Shown here piece by piece: positions 30,957 through 43,259 of a stretch of 64,000 nt of DNA. A model generated the notes under the pieces. The model was given only the letters and a program-made list of their open reading frames with translations. It searched no databases and was not told where the DNA came from. This stretch comes from Smallanthus sonchifolius. Lineage: Eukaryota > Streptophyta > Magnoliopsida > Asterales > Asteraceae. Position 1 is the stretch's first letter. The number at the start of each line of letters is the position of its first letter. The stretch is taken from positions 13,484,501 to 13,548,500 of the forward strand of contig CM042039.1 in the NCBI GenBank assembly GCA_023525975.1, written 5' to 3'. Both the position numbers and the translations under genes were made by a program.

Positions 30957-33900
30957 TAGTGCCTTTGTTCCTGAAGCTTTTGCATATTCAGGACAATCCT
31001 TGCAGTCTCAAAGCCTCTTGGATACTTGTTAGGATTGTCAAATGGAATTTCAGACAAAGACTTAATATCCCTACTTGGCATGCTGAAGATAGCCTTGCTT
31101 GAACATCTCATCTTGTTTCCTTGGACATCAACCGGTGTGTATTCATCTTTGACAGCATTGTAGGACCATTTGACAAGAGGAAAGTGGGATTAGAGTGGTT
31201 TTGCATGGATGACAACATCTTTGCTAGGATTGAAGTGGTGTTTGATCACTAGCAAGAGATGCCTCCCACTTTCATTCTCAGGCTCATGAGCTTCACCCAG
31301 CTCTAGAATTTTCTTTAAGTCATAATCCGGAAGTTGCAACACCATATCAACAGATTTGTAAACTGATCTCTTCTTTTCTACTTCTCCTCTAAACACTTCA
31401 AACCATTGATCTGAATCACTTTGGATCCATTTTATAATCATTCTTGAATCTTCAAAAATGGTAGGAGGTTTGGTTTTCTTTCTAGGAGGCTGTTGATGAG
31501 AGGCAGCTGGGTGAGAGGATTTGGACTCTTTTGGAGTGGAGAACGTAAGTCTTGGAGGGTGAGAGGGAACTTGTTGGACAAAAGGAGGAAGGACTAAGGG
31601 ATTAGTTTTGGGCTTCTTTGATTTTCTCTCTTCAGTAGTGGTACCAACCCTCTTCAATAAATTAGTCTTCTTCAGCCTCTCCTCTTCTTCCTTTTTACAT
31701 GTCTGTAGAGGGCTTGAAGGTTCATGAAGTTCATGGGATCTAGCCTCTTTCCACTCTCACCTCTTGGCTTTAGGATGTCTATTATAACTTTCCTTTCTTC
31801 ATGAGTTCTCTTATTAAAGGCAATGGCTCTCCTAGACTTTTGTCTTCCTTTTTCTTCTTCTTCTTCTTCTTCTTCTTCTGCTCTTTTCTTCGTAGCAAGC
31901 TCTCATTGTTGGCCCATAAAGGCCCTGTAGATTTCTTTATTTGACAGTTTCTCAAGGTAGTCTGCATCCTCACCTTGAGAAATAAGAACTGATATCCACT
32001 CCTCCCACATTTCCCTTGCTAGCTAAGAGTCAGTTATTCTGAATTTGGCTTCTTCAGCCTTCTGCTTCTTTCTCTCTTTATCTTCGCTGTTAGTTGTTCC
32101 TGTAGCTGGAGAGTTAGAGCTTCATCTTCTTCTACTTGTGAAGCTACATGAACTTGAAATTTTGTTGTATCGAGAGATTTTGCAGCTAGCTGAATTTGTT
32201 GTTCTTTCAAGAGCATGGCAGCTTTTCTATCCTGATCTCTTTTAAGTTGTGTCATCTCTTCTTCTTCTTCTTCTCTTTCTCTTCTTCTCCTTTCCATCTC
32301 TTTTTTCTTATTCAATTTTCTTCTCATCTTCTTCTGTCATAATGCCCTTCCCTTTGTTTTTGTTGGATGCCTCTACTTCCGCTTTATAGACCACAATAAC
32401 AGATGAGGGGGTTGCTATTGAGACCTCAGCATAGGCTTCATTGGCAATTTGTGGAGTAGAAAAGGTAGGTGCATTCTCTTCTTCTTCTTCATTAGATACC
32501 CATCCTCCCATAAGTTTTAGTTTAGCTCTTTTTGAAGAGAGTTCTTCTGTATTGAGCACAACTTTAGGAGAAGAGGGAAGTGACAGGTCTGAATCAGAAT
32601 CATCTAGTGCAATCCATACCTCATTTTGTAGAAAGGTTTTAACTATGAGGATCATTTCTTGACTTCTTATTGAGTTGACATTGCAAATATGTGACCTTAG
32701 TTCAAACACTTTGTAAAGGAAGTCTCGGTTTAGTAGTAGAATTTCTTAAACATTATTGATTTGGAAAGATGATCCATCACACAAGAAAAATTGAATCCAT
32801 GAAGGATCAGTGCTTAACCATCCATGAACTTCCAAAACTCTAACTACCTAATTGTACAGATATCTCCTTAGGCACAAAACTTGGTCTTCAGTCAGAACAT
32901 TGCTTCTTATCAATCCCAGTCTTTGACTTTCTCTTTCTTGGGCTGCTCTGTAGGACTCTTCTTCTTCCTCAAGGCATGGATAAGCAACTCTTCTGGCTTC
33001 TTCAAGAAACCTCTCAAACCGAGGCATATTGTCTTCACATATATCATGAAAGCGTTCAATGGTAAGCCTGGTAGAGAGATCCTTGGAGGTGTTGATGCAT
33101 TCAGTCATGTGCATAGCCCTGATGTCAAATAGACTTAAGTTATCCCAATTGTGTTCTTGAACTCCAGCAAACTCTCATCCAATCCAAAACCTTTCAAATG
33201 GGCCATCATACCCCCATGCTAGAATTGAGTCAAACTCCAAGTTGTTTGCTAACAGTGGGTACTAAGGGGATATGACCTGCCTTGAGATACTTGCAACATC
33301 TTGAAGTATTTGGAATGTAGGGATATCCTCTTCCACTTCATTCTCAATCTCCATCTCCTCAGAGAATGCTTCATCTACAGCCCTGGCAACCTTCCTCGGA
33401 GATCTCTTCCTCTTCATCTCTGGAATCTGGCAAGTCATGAACTTAAACAAAGGCAGGTTGGAAGAGTGTAGCTTGACATTCTTCCTACTCTTTGATCCAA
33501 GCATCCAAGCTTTCATTGTCATCTTCAGACATTTTCTCCCCCCTTTTGGTTGCGTCAGTGCATATGGTTGAATCTGTTTAAGTACCCACTGATACAAGGG
33601 AAGGAGGAGTCAATGTTGGGCATTGGTGGGACTCATGTATAGAGACTTGGTGTCTTAGTTTAGACACTTCAGCCTATAGCAGAGCAACCCTAGCCGTCAA
33701 TTCCAAGTTTTGAAGTTTCAGACTGTCCTCATCCACAGATGTGGAATCCTTGGAAATAGATGGGGCCTTAGGCCTAGCCTCTGCCTCCCCATCACCCTGA
33801 TTTTCTTAGCGCCTAGGATTCCTCTCAGTGAAGAATGTTTAAAAGGAAACATTCTCATCATGAGTTGCCATGGTTGGGGACTTAATTATGTTGTCACTAT

Positions 33901-35276
33901 CCTCCTGGTCAATTGATGTACCAGAAGTAGTGACAGCCCCGTCCATATCCACCCTATCGGAACTCCCATAGTGGACCTTCTCTGGAGTTGAACTTGGGCT
34001 GGGTACATAGGTAGCCAAGCCAATCAGTACCTCCTTAACAGTGGTGTTTGGAGAAGGTACATCATCTTAACCAGGAGCCTCTGTACTTCAGTTCAGAGAA
34101 GAAGAAAAGTGTACTGGCTCAGTTGGAATCACTATAGACCCGAGATGTGGTCCTGATCCTAATAGGGAACCTTCCAAGGAAGTTTCCCTGGTGATGTGGA
34201 TATCCCTTTTGATATTCTCACCAGAGTGTTGTGACTCTGGATGAGGGCTTTTAGGATGGGATTGGGCCATTAAGCCAAGAATAGAAGGATTCTTCTTGCT
34301 CTTCTTTTTCTTTCTGGTATATAGCTTACCTCAACTAGGGCCCTTTGCTCCACTTGGTCTTGAAGAATGGGGTGAGTATTTGTTGTACCTGTGCATCCTG
34401 AGTAGGTTGCACAGGGGTTTGATCAAGGGAAGCAGTTGTTGTATGTTCAGGCTGTGAAGTGGAGGGTGTGGGATCAGTATCAGCCGGGACTACTGAACTG
34501 TCACCCTGGGTACTTTGTATGTTCATCATTATAGATAAAAATGGAACATTGACCCCTGAGAACTTTTCTGAAACTGTTCTCATACTTTTAAAAATGTTAT
34601 TTTTATGTCCCCTATCATATAGATTCTTGCAGTTTTTAAAAGATCCTTTAGTTCATTGTTAAAAACTTCCTGCAAGAACCTAGGGTACATGTGCCCCTTC
34701 CTAAAGATTGTATCTCAAACCTTCAAAAATCAAGTGAGAAAAGTTGAAACCTTAGGCAGTTACAAGACCATGAACTGCAGATACCAGTCCAGAGTTGAGT
34801 TGATGCCATCCACTCCTCTTTTGAGATCTGCATTAGAGAATAGTGTGGAAAAGGTACTTCCAGGGAGGACCCACCAGAGCTTTCTCGATGGTGAACTCTT
34901 GTTGATTTCCAGTGTACCCTATGGATACAAAGGTCCTCATGTATTCATCTTTGGTGTATGAATTGGGAGCACCTTCATCTTGAAGGTTTAGATGTTTTCT
35001 GAGTGTTGCTTCAGTTTTATTAATGTCTTTGCCGTCCACCTTGGCCTTGATTTGAGGAATCCCCTGTTCAATGGAGTAGGAGGTGGAGTTACAGAAATCT
35101 TCCATGTGAGAGATGATTTTTAGGTTGACGGTCAAGGTGAAGTGTATCTTTGATCGACACAGGAAGTCAATCATGTCATCAAACCCCTCAGAGTTCTTAC
35201 CCTTTACCAGATATGTTGTAAGATTGTGGTATGTTGAAAACTTATCATCAGGGTTGTTAATTTCTAGGTTTGCCAT
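30957..35276 (-). pseudogene. Extra ORF after pol of E5 (SIRE type), broken
   Basis: The start at 35276 gives MANLEINNPDDKFSTYHNL, then a domain with MIDFLCRSKIHFTLTVNLKI, IKAKVDGKDINKTEATLRKH, FVSIGYTGNQQEFT and PPWKYLFHTIL. This matches my memory of a common unnamed ORF in daisy-family SIRE-like elements. Then follow a P/S/T-rich region (34335-34583), charged low-complexity and coiled parts (E/K runs at 31850 and 32270-32330), and a C-terminal domain ending near 30957 with NPSKDVVIHAKPL, VKWSYNAVKDEYTPVDVQ and FDNPNKYPRGFETARIV. At least eight frame changes and stops occur. Function is unknown; SIRE ORFs in this place are often called envelope-like without proof. Confidence 0.7.
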
Positions 35277-35589
35277 GTTGATGATGAGTGGAGGGAAGAT
35301 TTGAAAGTTGGTTATGGGTACAGGGATCTTTGAATGCTTGATTGCGGGAGAGAAAGGTAGAAAGTTAGGTCAATAATTAAATGTGATGAAATGAGGGAGA
35401 GAATTTGATTTTGTTATAACGGAAGGGTTTGAAGGGATGGAGCAACAGTCACTTGTACTGTATAAAGAAAAGCAGCGTAGGTATGGTGTCTACAGTGGGG
35501 CTTTACTTTTTAATGTTTTACAGCTGTACTACACTGTAGCAGTCATTTATAAAGACTGATAGTGACTTTTTACAACGTGTAAAAGTTAA

Positions 35590-35800
35590 TTTGACTCATT
35601 TTTACCCATCCGCACCAAACTTGGTTGTTGTTGATGGTTAAGTCTATCGCCAGCAAACTTGGTTGCTGTTGATGGGTATAATGGTTCGCAGCAGGCTGAT
35701 TACTTTAAAGCTATCTACAGCAAACACGTTCCTGCGGATGGCTTAAAGTGCTCAGCAGCAAAGTTGTTTGCTATTGACAGAGGAAGTCATAAAAAATGAC
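35590..35800. repeat. Repeated CAGCAGCAAACTTGGTTGCTG-like words between RNase H and extra ORF
   Basis: At least four degenerate copies of a word built from GCAAACTTGGTTG and flanking CAGCAG or CTGATGG occur here. The word is nearly self-complementary (CAGCAAC facing GTTGCTG). Similar words occur in the E5 gag (51655-51870) and 3' LTR (30715-30850). Confidence 0.65.
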
Positions 35801-35889
35801 TTACAATATTTTTTGAATTTTCAAAAGGATTTTATTAACAATAACAGAAAGACAAACACATTTATTTTTGAAACTTTTTAGAGAAAGAT

Positions 35890-37959
35890 TTTAATCAAAG
35901 TTCATCATTCCAATGGACTCAACTAGATATCTAAATCTAGCTTCATCAAAAGCTTTAGTGAACAAATCAGCATATTACTCATTGGTTTGAACTTTGGTTA
36001 AAATAATTCTCCTTTTCTCAGCTTGATCTCTAATAAAATGATACCTGATGTCAATGTGTTTTGTCTTGGAGTGCTGCACAAGATTGTTGGTAATTGACAT
36101 GGCACTTTTGTTGTCAATATGAATGGGTTTTGCCATGAATGTCACTCCGTAGTCCAGCATTTGATTTTGAATCCAAATCACTTGGGCACAGCAACTTGAA
36201 GCTGCAAGGTATTGTGCTTCAGCTATTGATGTTGACACGCATGTCTGCTTCTTGCATTGCCAAGAGATAACTCTTCCTCCTAGAAATTGACATCCTCCTG
36301 ATGTGGACTTCTTGTCCAAGTTGAAGCCTCCATAGTCACTGTCAGTGTATGCATACAGATTGAATTTGTCATTCTTAGAGTACCATAGCCCAGTCTTGTA
36401 GCTCCATTCAGGTACCTAAAAGTTCTCTTAACAGCTTGGAGATGTGAAGTTTTTGGAGCGGCTTGAAATCTTGCACAGAGGCATACTACAAACATGATAT
36501 CTGGTCTTGAGGCAGTCAGATACATGAGTGATCCAATCATTGCCATGTACTGATGTTGATCAGTGTCTTGACCATTTTTGTCTGTGGACAGTTGATGGTG
36601 CACCTGGATTGGAGTTCTTGCAGTAGAGCAGTCAGCCAGTTTGAATCTTTCCAAAATGCTTTTGACATATTTGGATTAACTGATGAAGATTCCATTTGGA
36701 ACCTGTTTGACTTGGAGACCCAATAAGAAATTTAGTTCACCTATTGAACTCATTTCAAACTTTGAGTGCATTAGGATCTCAAAGTCTTTGCATAGCTTCT
36801 TCTTTGTTGATCTAAAGATGATGTCATCTACATAGATTTGTACCAGCAGAATCTCTCCCCTTCATCTATAATAAACAAAGTCTGATCAATAGCACATCTT
36901 CGGAAGTTGTTGCTGAGTAGAAATCCTGACAAGTTTTCATACCAGGCTCTTGGGGCTTGATGTAACCCATATAGAGCTTTGTCTAATTTAAACACTATGT
37001 TAGGATGTGAAGGATCTACAAAGTCAGGAGGCTGTCTAACATACACTTCCTCATTAATCTTCCCATATAGAATAGCACTCTTGACATCTATCTGATAAAC
37101 AGTAAAAGCTCTTGGATGCAGCATATGCTAGGAAGATTTTGATTGCCTCCATTCTGGCAACAGGTGCAAATACTTCATCATAATCAACTCCCTCTTCCTG
37201 GGTGTAGCCCTGAGCTAAAAGTCTGGCTTTGTTCTTGATTACAATGCCTCTCTCATCTTGTTTGTTTCGAAAGACCCACCTTGTGCCTATAGTATTTTGT
37301 CCAGGTGGCAGATCAACTAAGGTCCGCACTTCTTGTCTCTTAAATTGCAGCAGTTCTTCCTGCATTTCTTCATCTATCTTCTTTGGTTCAACTTGAGATA
37401 GAAAACAGGAATAGAGACATATATTAGATTCATGGGACTTTCTTCTTGTTTGAAATCCTTGTTGAACTTGACCAATGACATTCTCTAAAGGATTTTCTTT
37501 GTTGATTCTTTGGGCTGGAACAACATCCATCTAATTTCCTTGGTCAAGATTGCTTTGATTTTGATCAGGAACATCTTCAAGAGAGTTGTTTGCAGAAGTG
37601 TCTTCATCAGCAGTAGCATCATCAATGGAGTTGTCAGCATCATCAAGTACAATTTCCTCATTAGCAGCAGATGCCTCTATGTCAGCTGCAGAGTGGTCAA
37701 TGTTCTCCTCTTGATTTTCATGTTCAGAGAGACTGTTGCTCGTGACATTTGAGTCGCTTGTTCTAGCTTTATTGGCTTGAATAACATCAACAACAGATGG
37801 AGGATCAATGGACGGTCTTTTGATTCTTACAGATGGACCATTAAAACCCAATCTGTAGTCATCATTGGAGGAATTAGCTTGCTCTTTGGAAGATGAAGAC
37901 TCCATATTTGAGAAGATGAGAGGCTCAAATATTTGAGAGAAAGGGTCTATATCAAACAT
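35890..37959 (-). pseudogene. RT and RNase H of E5
   Basis: A D/E/S/N-rich linker (37531-37959) leads into RT: TRWVFRNKQDERG, ARLLAQGYTQEEGVDYDEVF, PVARMEAIKIFLAYA, then in another frame YQIDVKSAILYGKINEEVYVRQPP, LDKALYGLHQAPRAWYE and an intact YVDD (about 36820-36836, read in a third frame). RNase H follows with TDSDYGG (about 36325-36345), STSGGCQFLGGRVISWQ, ISTSIAEAQYLAAS-like sequence and the end ADLFTK near 35955. The order integrase-RT-RNase H is copia; the DEVFAPVAR and YGLHQAPRAWY style fits SIRE/Maximus. Confidence 0.9.
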
Positions 37960-38254
37960 CTAGTCTGGCCCTTTCCCCTTTTCACATGGAACGTGTTCCC
38001 TACATTCCACATTTGCTGATTCTTCTACTATTCTTGTTCTAGAATTGAATACTTTGTAGGCCTTGGATTGAGAGGAATAGCCCACAAAGTATCCTTCATC
38101 TGATTTTACACCAAACTTGGAAAGAACTCCATTAGTTACAAGAATTGTACATGGACATCCAAAGGTTTCAGAAATCCAATGTAGGGAACTCTGTTGAACC
38201 ACAGTTCATAAGGTGTTTTGTTGAGAGGCTTGTCAATGAGAACTCTATTTTGTA
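37960..38254 (-). pseudogene. Integrase C-terminal part of E5, left of E6
   Basis: Beyond the E6 target duplication CATAG (38255-38259) the integrase continues with a YVQNRVLIDKPLNKTPYELW-type segment, FGCPCTILV, FGVKSDEGYFVGYSSQSKAY and FNSRTRIVEES, the usual copia segment between integrase and RT. A stop at 37961 separates it from the linker. Confidence 0.85.
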
Positions 38255-38259
38255 CATAG

Positions 38260-38752
38260 TGTTACGGGTTAAAATTCAGAGCAGGATCCTGAGTAATGCG
38301 TGATCCAAGATCCGGTATCCCGATAAGGTCAGTGGAAGTGGTTCATGTGTAGAACGTGTGGAATATGCGTGGAAAACTTTACAACGGTCACAAAGATGAA
38401 GATAGAGTCAAGACCTTTATTTCCGGATAGTTATTTAGTAGAAATCTTGTATTTAATGCGCAACAGATCGTATAGAAACACACAACAACACACTCGCAAA
38501 CCATTGTAACACCTAGCCTACGATCTTATTTGCTCTCTTTGTACTCAACAGTTTCAATTTTATAAAAGTCATCAAGGTAGTCCGACTTTCGTCGGCTCCC
38601 GAGGTTTTATGCCGGTGATCATCAAGGATTAAGGGCTTTCCTCGTAAACACGTGTTGATTTTACTATTTTACATTCATAGATTTAACAAGCATGCTACCT
38701 CACTCTCAAAATTTGGTTACAGAGTTAGTTCGTTTAATTTTTACCCAAAACA
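38260..38752 (+). mobile_element. 5' LTR of E6 (493 bp)
   Basis: It matches the 3' LTR but lacks about 90 bases present at roughly 49771-49861. The missing part is bounded by TCAG at both sides in the longer LTR, so a deletion between short repeats in the 5' LTR is likely. Confidence 0.92.
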
Positions 38753-38773
38753 ATTCCGCGCCCACCGTGGGGG
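38753..38773 (+). other. Primer-binding region of E6
   Basis: CCGCGCCCACCGTGGGG just after the LTR resembles the GGCGCCCACCGTGGGG primer-site form seen in plant Tat-type gypsy elements. I cannot name the tRNA with certainty. Confidence 0.55.
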
Positions 38774-38847
38774 AAGTGGTGCTTTTTATCTTCAGATCTT
38801 TATTAAATTTTTTGATTAATCACTATCTTTCGAAACTGATTTCAAAA

Positions 38848-40650
38848 ATGCCGTCACAATCCAAAAACATTTCTGCCTCTACTCCATCTTCAACCTCCGG
38901 GCTAGTCAGCCTATTCCTCCCCTTCCTTCATTCTAGAAAAATAATGATAGTCAGCCTCGGAAGACTGTTTTTGCGGGTTTTTTGGGATCCGGAATATCCG
39001 CTAGCCCACTTGTGCTCACTTCAAATGACGAAATTCTTAAAGTATTCTTCGAAGTGAAGCAGCAGATGGAACAACAGAAAAAGACCAACCAAGCAGTATT
39101 CAGAGAGCTTGAAAGAATCAAAGACTCAAAGAAACCGGTGGAAATGACAACTCCATCGCAACCAAGGGCTCTGAACTTTGACTATCTGGGATCTTTGGGG
39201 TTCCATCACGGATATTTCCTGCCCATGCGGACTGGAGTCACAACTCTTGGTCCAACTCCGGCTATCAGGATTACTGCAAGTCAAGATCTAGGATTTACCT
39301 CGGGATCATCTCTCAGAGAAACCGGCATGGGTAACACATTTAATAATTTTTCGAATGCTAACGAATCTGTGTAGGATACTGGGATCACTCCTTCCATTGC
39401 GAAAGAATTGAAGAAGCTGAGAGAGATGATCTCTGGTGTGCCTGGTGTGGTACAACCCATACCCGAGATATCTGCTACCAGCCACAGGACTTACAAATTC
39501 ACTCCTCCCATTTGTGATGCTGAGATCCCCAAGCATTTCCAAACTCCCAACATGAAGTTGTATGATGGGACAATGGATCATGAGGAACATGTGACGCAAC
39601 ATAGAGAGAGAATGGAGATCAACCCCATTCCCTTGGATCTGAAAGAGGCTTGCTTATGCAAGGGCTTCGATTCTACCTTAATTGGATCAACCTTAAAATG
39701 GCTACTTAATGTTCCTCCATACTCTATTACTTCATTTGCTCATTTAATTAATCTATTTAACAGTCAATTCTCTTACAGCAGAACTTTTGAAAGATTGACC
39801 AGTGACCTATACAGGGTAATTCAAAATCCTGGGGAATCCCTTCGATACTATGTCAACAAGTTTGGTAAAGAATCTATGGATATCCCAAATCTCGACGTGG
39901 CCACAGCAGTTCAAGCCTTCAAAATGGGATTAAGGAAGGATTCTCAGTTTTATGAGGACCTTTTCATGAATCCTTGCAGGAATCTTGACGAAGTCAGAAA
40001 CATGGAACTAAGGTTCATCAGACTCGAAGACGAAAAGAAAATTCAACAAAGGATGGATGCACCAACCAGTTATAGTCAACCTAATCGGAAGACTGAGACT
40101 GCACCTTTCAAACCATATAGATCCAAACCATATTTTAAACCCGACAATCACAGGGTCAATGCAGTGGAAGATGACGAGGAAGAAGAAGAATATCCTAAGT
40201 TATCTAAATATTGTTTTTCACTTGATACAACTAGTTTGTTATATGCCATGCAGAATCTTGGAGATAAAGCTAGGTGGCCCCATAAATTCGAAAATACTGG
40301 GGGGTGTGCCTTCTATGAAGATTTCAGACACAACACTGAGGATTATATTTCCATACGAAAAGAAATAAGCTATCTATTGAGCAAGGGATATCTTAAGGAA
40401 TTTCTAGGCAAAGGAAAGAAGCAAGTCATGGATCATGACAAAATGCCACAAAGAGCCAAATCTCCGTCGCCCGACGCCAAGGTAATAGGTTTTATTTCCG
40501 GTGGTTCTGACATCTGTGGTACCTCTTATTCTGCAGCCAAGAGGAATGCCAAACAGGCCAAAATAGAGAAAGGTGATAGACCTATTAGAACTTCCAGTTT
40601 AACAGAAGAGAAGGTAATCTCCTTCAACGAAGAGGACAGGGATAACATAT
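38848..40650 (+). pseudogene. gag of E6 (Tat)
   Basis: The start at 38848 (MPSQSKNISASTPSS) is the first ATG after the leader with gag-like S/T-rich composition; a frame change near 38980 leads into the main frame. A coiled segment (VKQQMEQQKKTNQAVFREL) is followed by the capsid domain at 39408-40010: FQTPNMKLYDGTMDHEEHV, FNSQFSYSRTFERLTSDL, NPGESLRYYVNKFGKE. A region with SKYCFSLDTTSLLYAMQNLG follows, typical of Tat gag. Only one stop (TAG, 39372) interrupts the main frame before 40650. Confidence 0.9.
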
Positions 40651-41290
40651 AAGATCCTCATCATGATAGTCTGGTGATTACCCTATATGTTGCAAATCAC
40701 TTCATTCGAAGGATACTGATCGATGGAGGAAGCTCGGTGAACATAATTCAGCATGACATTTTGAAAAGGATGGGGATCCCGGATTCCGAAATCATCTCCA
40801 AATCTACAGTGCTAGTAGGATTCAACGCAGAAGTCAAAAACACAGTCGGAGAGATAAAGCTTCCGATATATATTGAAGGGGTAAACACTATACAAAAAAT
40901 TTGTATAATTGATTCTTTGTCATGTTAAAATATTATACTAGGGAGACCCTGGATACACGACATGAAAGCGGTACCCCCGACATACCACCAATGTGTCAAG
41001 ATGCCAAATCCTTGGGGAGTGTGAAGATCAACAGTGATCAGCAAGATGCAAAGGATTGTTATACTTCTTCAATGAAAGCTTCGGCGAAAACCAGACAAGC
41101 ATAGAAATTAAAGAAACAAGCTAGAGATGTCCTAGAAACCAAGGAGCAGGATGTTAAAGAATTATCCTTAAGCTAAGGAGATCCTGAAGTCAAAGTGCTT
41201 ATTGGAACCAATATCCTCGAGGATATTGAGCTAAGTCTCTTAAGACTACTAAAGAGCAGAACTTCAACTTTTGCTTAGAAGCATGAGGAC
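40651..41290 (+). pseudogene. Protease and linker of E6
   Basis: The aspartic protease motif is ILIDGGSSVNII (about 40719-40752), the D-G-G-S-S form typical of Tat proteases. GEIKLPIYIEGVN follows, then in another frame ILGRPWIHDMKAVPPTYHQ (about 40936-40995), the conserved end of the domain. The linker to RT (41000-41290) contains several stops. Confidence 0.88.
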
Positions 41291-42115
41291 ATGACAAGTA
41301 TTTCTAAAAAAGTTATTACACATAAATTGGGACTTGATAACAGCTTCAGGCCTATACACCAAAAAAGAATAAAGTTCATTCCAAAAAAAAATACATTCAT
41401 CCAAGAAGAAGTCAAGAGACTGCTGAAAGCGGGAATGATATGGGAAGTAAAATTCCCAAGGTGGCTGGCTAATGTGGTGGTGGTCCAGAAGAAAAACGGG
41501 AAGTGGAGAGTTTGTGTGGACTTCACAGACTTAAACAAAGCATGTCCAAAAAATCACTTCCCCCTACCACACATAGACTTAATGGTTGATGCTACAGCAG
41601 GTCACGAGATGTTAACCTTCATGGATGCTTCATCAGGATTTCAATATATCCAGATGGAACACTCGGACAAGGAGGATACTGCCTTCAAGACTCCAACAGG
41701 TGTCTATTGTTATATTGCTATGCCCTTTGGTCTGAAAAATTCAGGTGCTACATACCAAAGGCTAGTAAACATGATGTTCAAAGACAAACTTGGGGACATG
41801 ATGGAAGTCTACATTGATGGCATGGTGGTGAAATCAAAGAAAGTTGAAGATCATCCTAGGGATCTTGAAGAGGCATTGGATATCCTGGATCATTATAACA
41901 CGAAGCTTAACCCTTCCAAATGCCACTTTGGAGTGGGGGCAGGAAAATTTCTAGGATATATGGTAACGAAACGACGGATAGAGGCCAGTCCTGAGTAGAT
42001 CAACGCAATAGTCAACCTGAAATCCTCAGCCAATACCAAAGATGTCCAAAGGCTAACCGGTAGAGTACCAGCGCTCAACAAATTTATCTCAAGATCCTCA
42101 GAGAGATGTAAAGAA
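41291..42115 (+). pseudogene. Reverse transcriptase of E6, catalytic Asp lost
   Basis: Motifs in order are KLGLDNSFRPIHQKRI, VKRLLKAGMIWEVKFPRWLANVV in two parts, FTDLNKACPKNHFPLP, FMDASSGFQYIQM, MPFGLKNSGATYQRLVNMMF and, at the active site, VYIDGMVVKS (about 41812-41830). The second Asp of the YxDD box is Gly, so polymerisation is not expected. The connection segment KCHFGVGAGKFLGYMV follows. Stops occur near 41998 and 42110. Confidence 0.93.
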
Positions 42116-42116
42116 T

Positions 42117-43200
42117 TTTATGATATTCCTGAAGAAAAACAAAAGATTCGAATGGGAAGAGAAGCATGAGCAAGCACTCCAAGCACTGAAGGAGTATTTG
42201 TCCACGACTCCTTTATTAATGAAACATGAAGACGACGAGCCATTATTCTTATACTTAGCAGTATCTGGACACTCTGAAAGTGCTGTCCTAGTTAAAGATC
42301 ATGAAGGCCAGCAACATCCAGTATACTACGTAAGTAAAAGTCTACTTCCGGCAGAAACCAGGTATTCTCATTTAGAAAAATTGATATTAGCTTTAATAAT
42401 GGCATCTACTAAACTTAGACATTATTTTGAAACTCATGCTATACATTTTAAGACTAATTATCCAATTAAGTGTGTTTTGACAAAGCCAGAAATGTCTGGA
42501 TGAATGGCTAAATGGTCAGTCAAACTCATCGCATGACCTCAAATATGAGGCCAGAACAACAATAAAATCTCAAGCACTTGCAGACTTTGTGGCTGATTTC
42601 AGTAGTGATATCCAACAAGAAGCAGATCTTGATGTTCAACAACTAGAGGAATCCAAGGATAAATGGATTTTATTCACAGATGGTGCATCTAATATAAGAG
42701 GAATAGGTCTAGGAATCATACTAAAATCGCCACAAGGGGACATACTACCCCAGTCAATAAGTTGTGAGTTCAGGCAACCAACAACGAGGCAGAGTATGAG
42801 GCACTTATAGCAGGATTACAACTTGCTTATGATATGAAGATCATGTATCTCCAAGTATATGTGGATTCACTGTTGATTACTAACCATTTCAATTACTCAT
42901 ATGCAGCAAAGGACGAAAGATTAATCGAATACCTCAAGATAGTTAAACAGTTATCTGTGAAGTTCGAAATATTTAGTATAATACAGGTACCAAGAGAAGA
43001 CAACGCTAAAGCTGATGCCTTAGCAAATCTTGCCTCAGCCCTCAAGATTCTGGAAGGAACCACAATACCGATCATACATATCCTAAGTCTAGCAATTGAA
43101 AAGAAAAGCGAAGTATCTAAAATAGAAGCTGAAGAAGCAGATATTCAGGATCTCAAGCCAAGCCAAGGATCCTGGACGACACCTATTAAAAAATATTTAT
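42117..43200 (+). pseudogene. Dual RNase H domains of E6 (Tat hallmark)
   Basis: The first RNase H (42117-42503) is degenerate: PLFLYLAVSGHSESAVLV has lost the catalytic Asp of the usual LYLAVS-type segment, followed by PVYYVSKSLLPAETRYSHLEK. After a stop comes a second, archaeal-type RNase H (42589-43200): WILFTDGASNIRGIGLGII with catalytic Asp, then in another frame an NNEAEYEALIAGL-like segment near 42780-42825, VYVDSLL with Asp, and VPREDNAKADALANLASAL. Two such domains in tandem are known in Tat elements. Confidence 0.88.
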
Positions 43201-43259
43201 AGGATGGTGAAGTCCCAAATGACTAAAAGAATCACAGGGCTTTTCGCTTAAGAATATCT

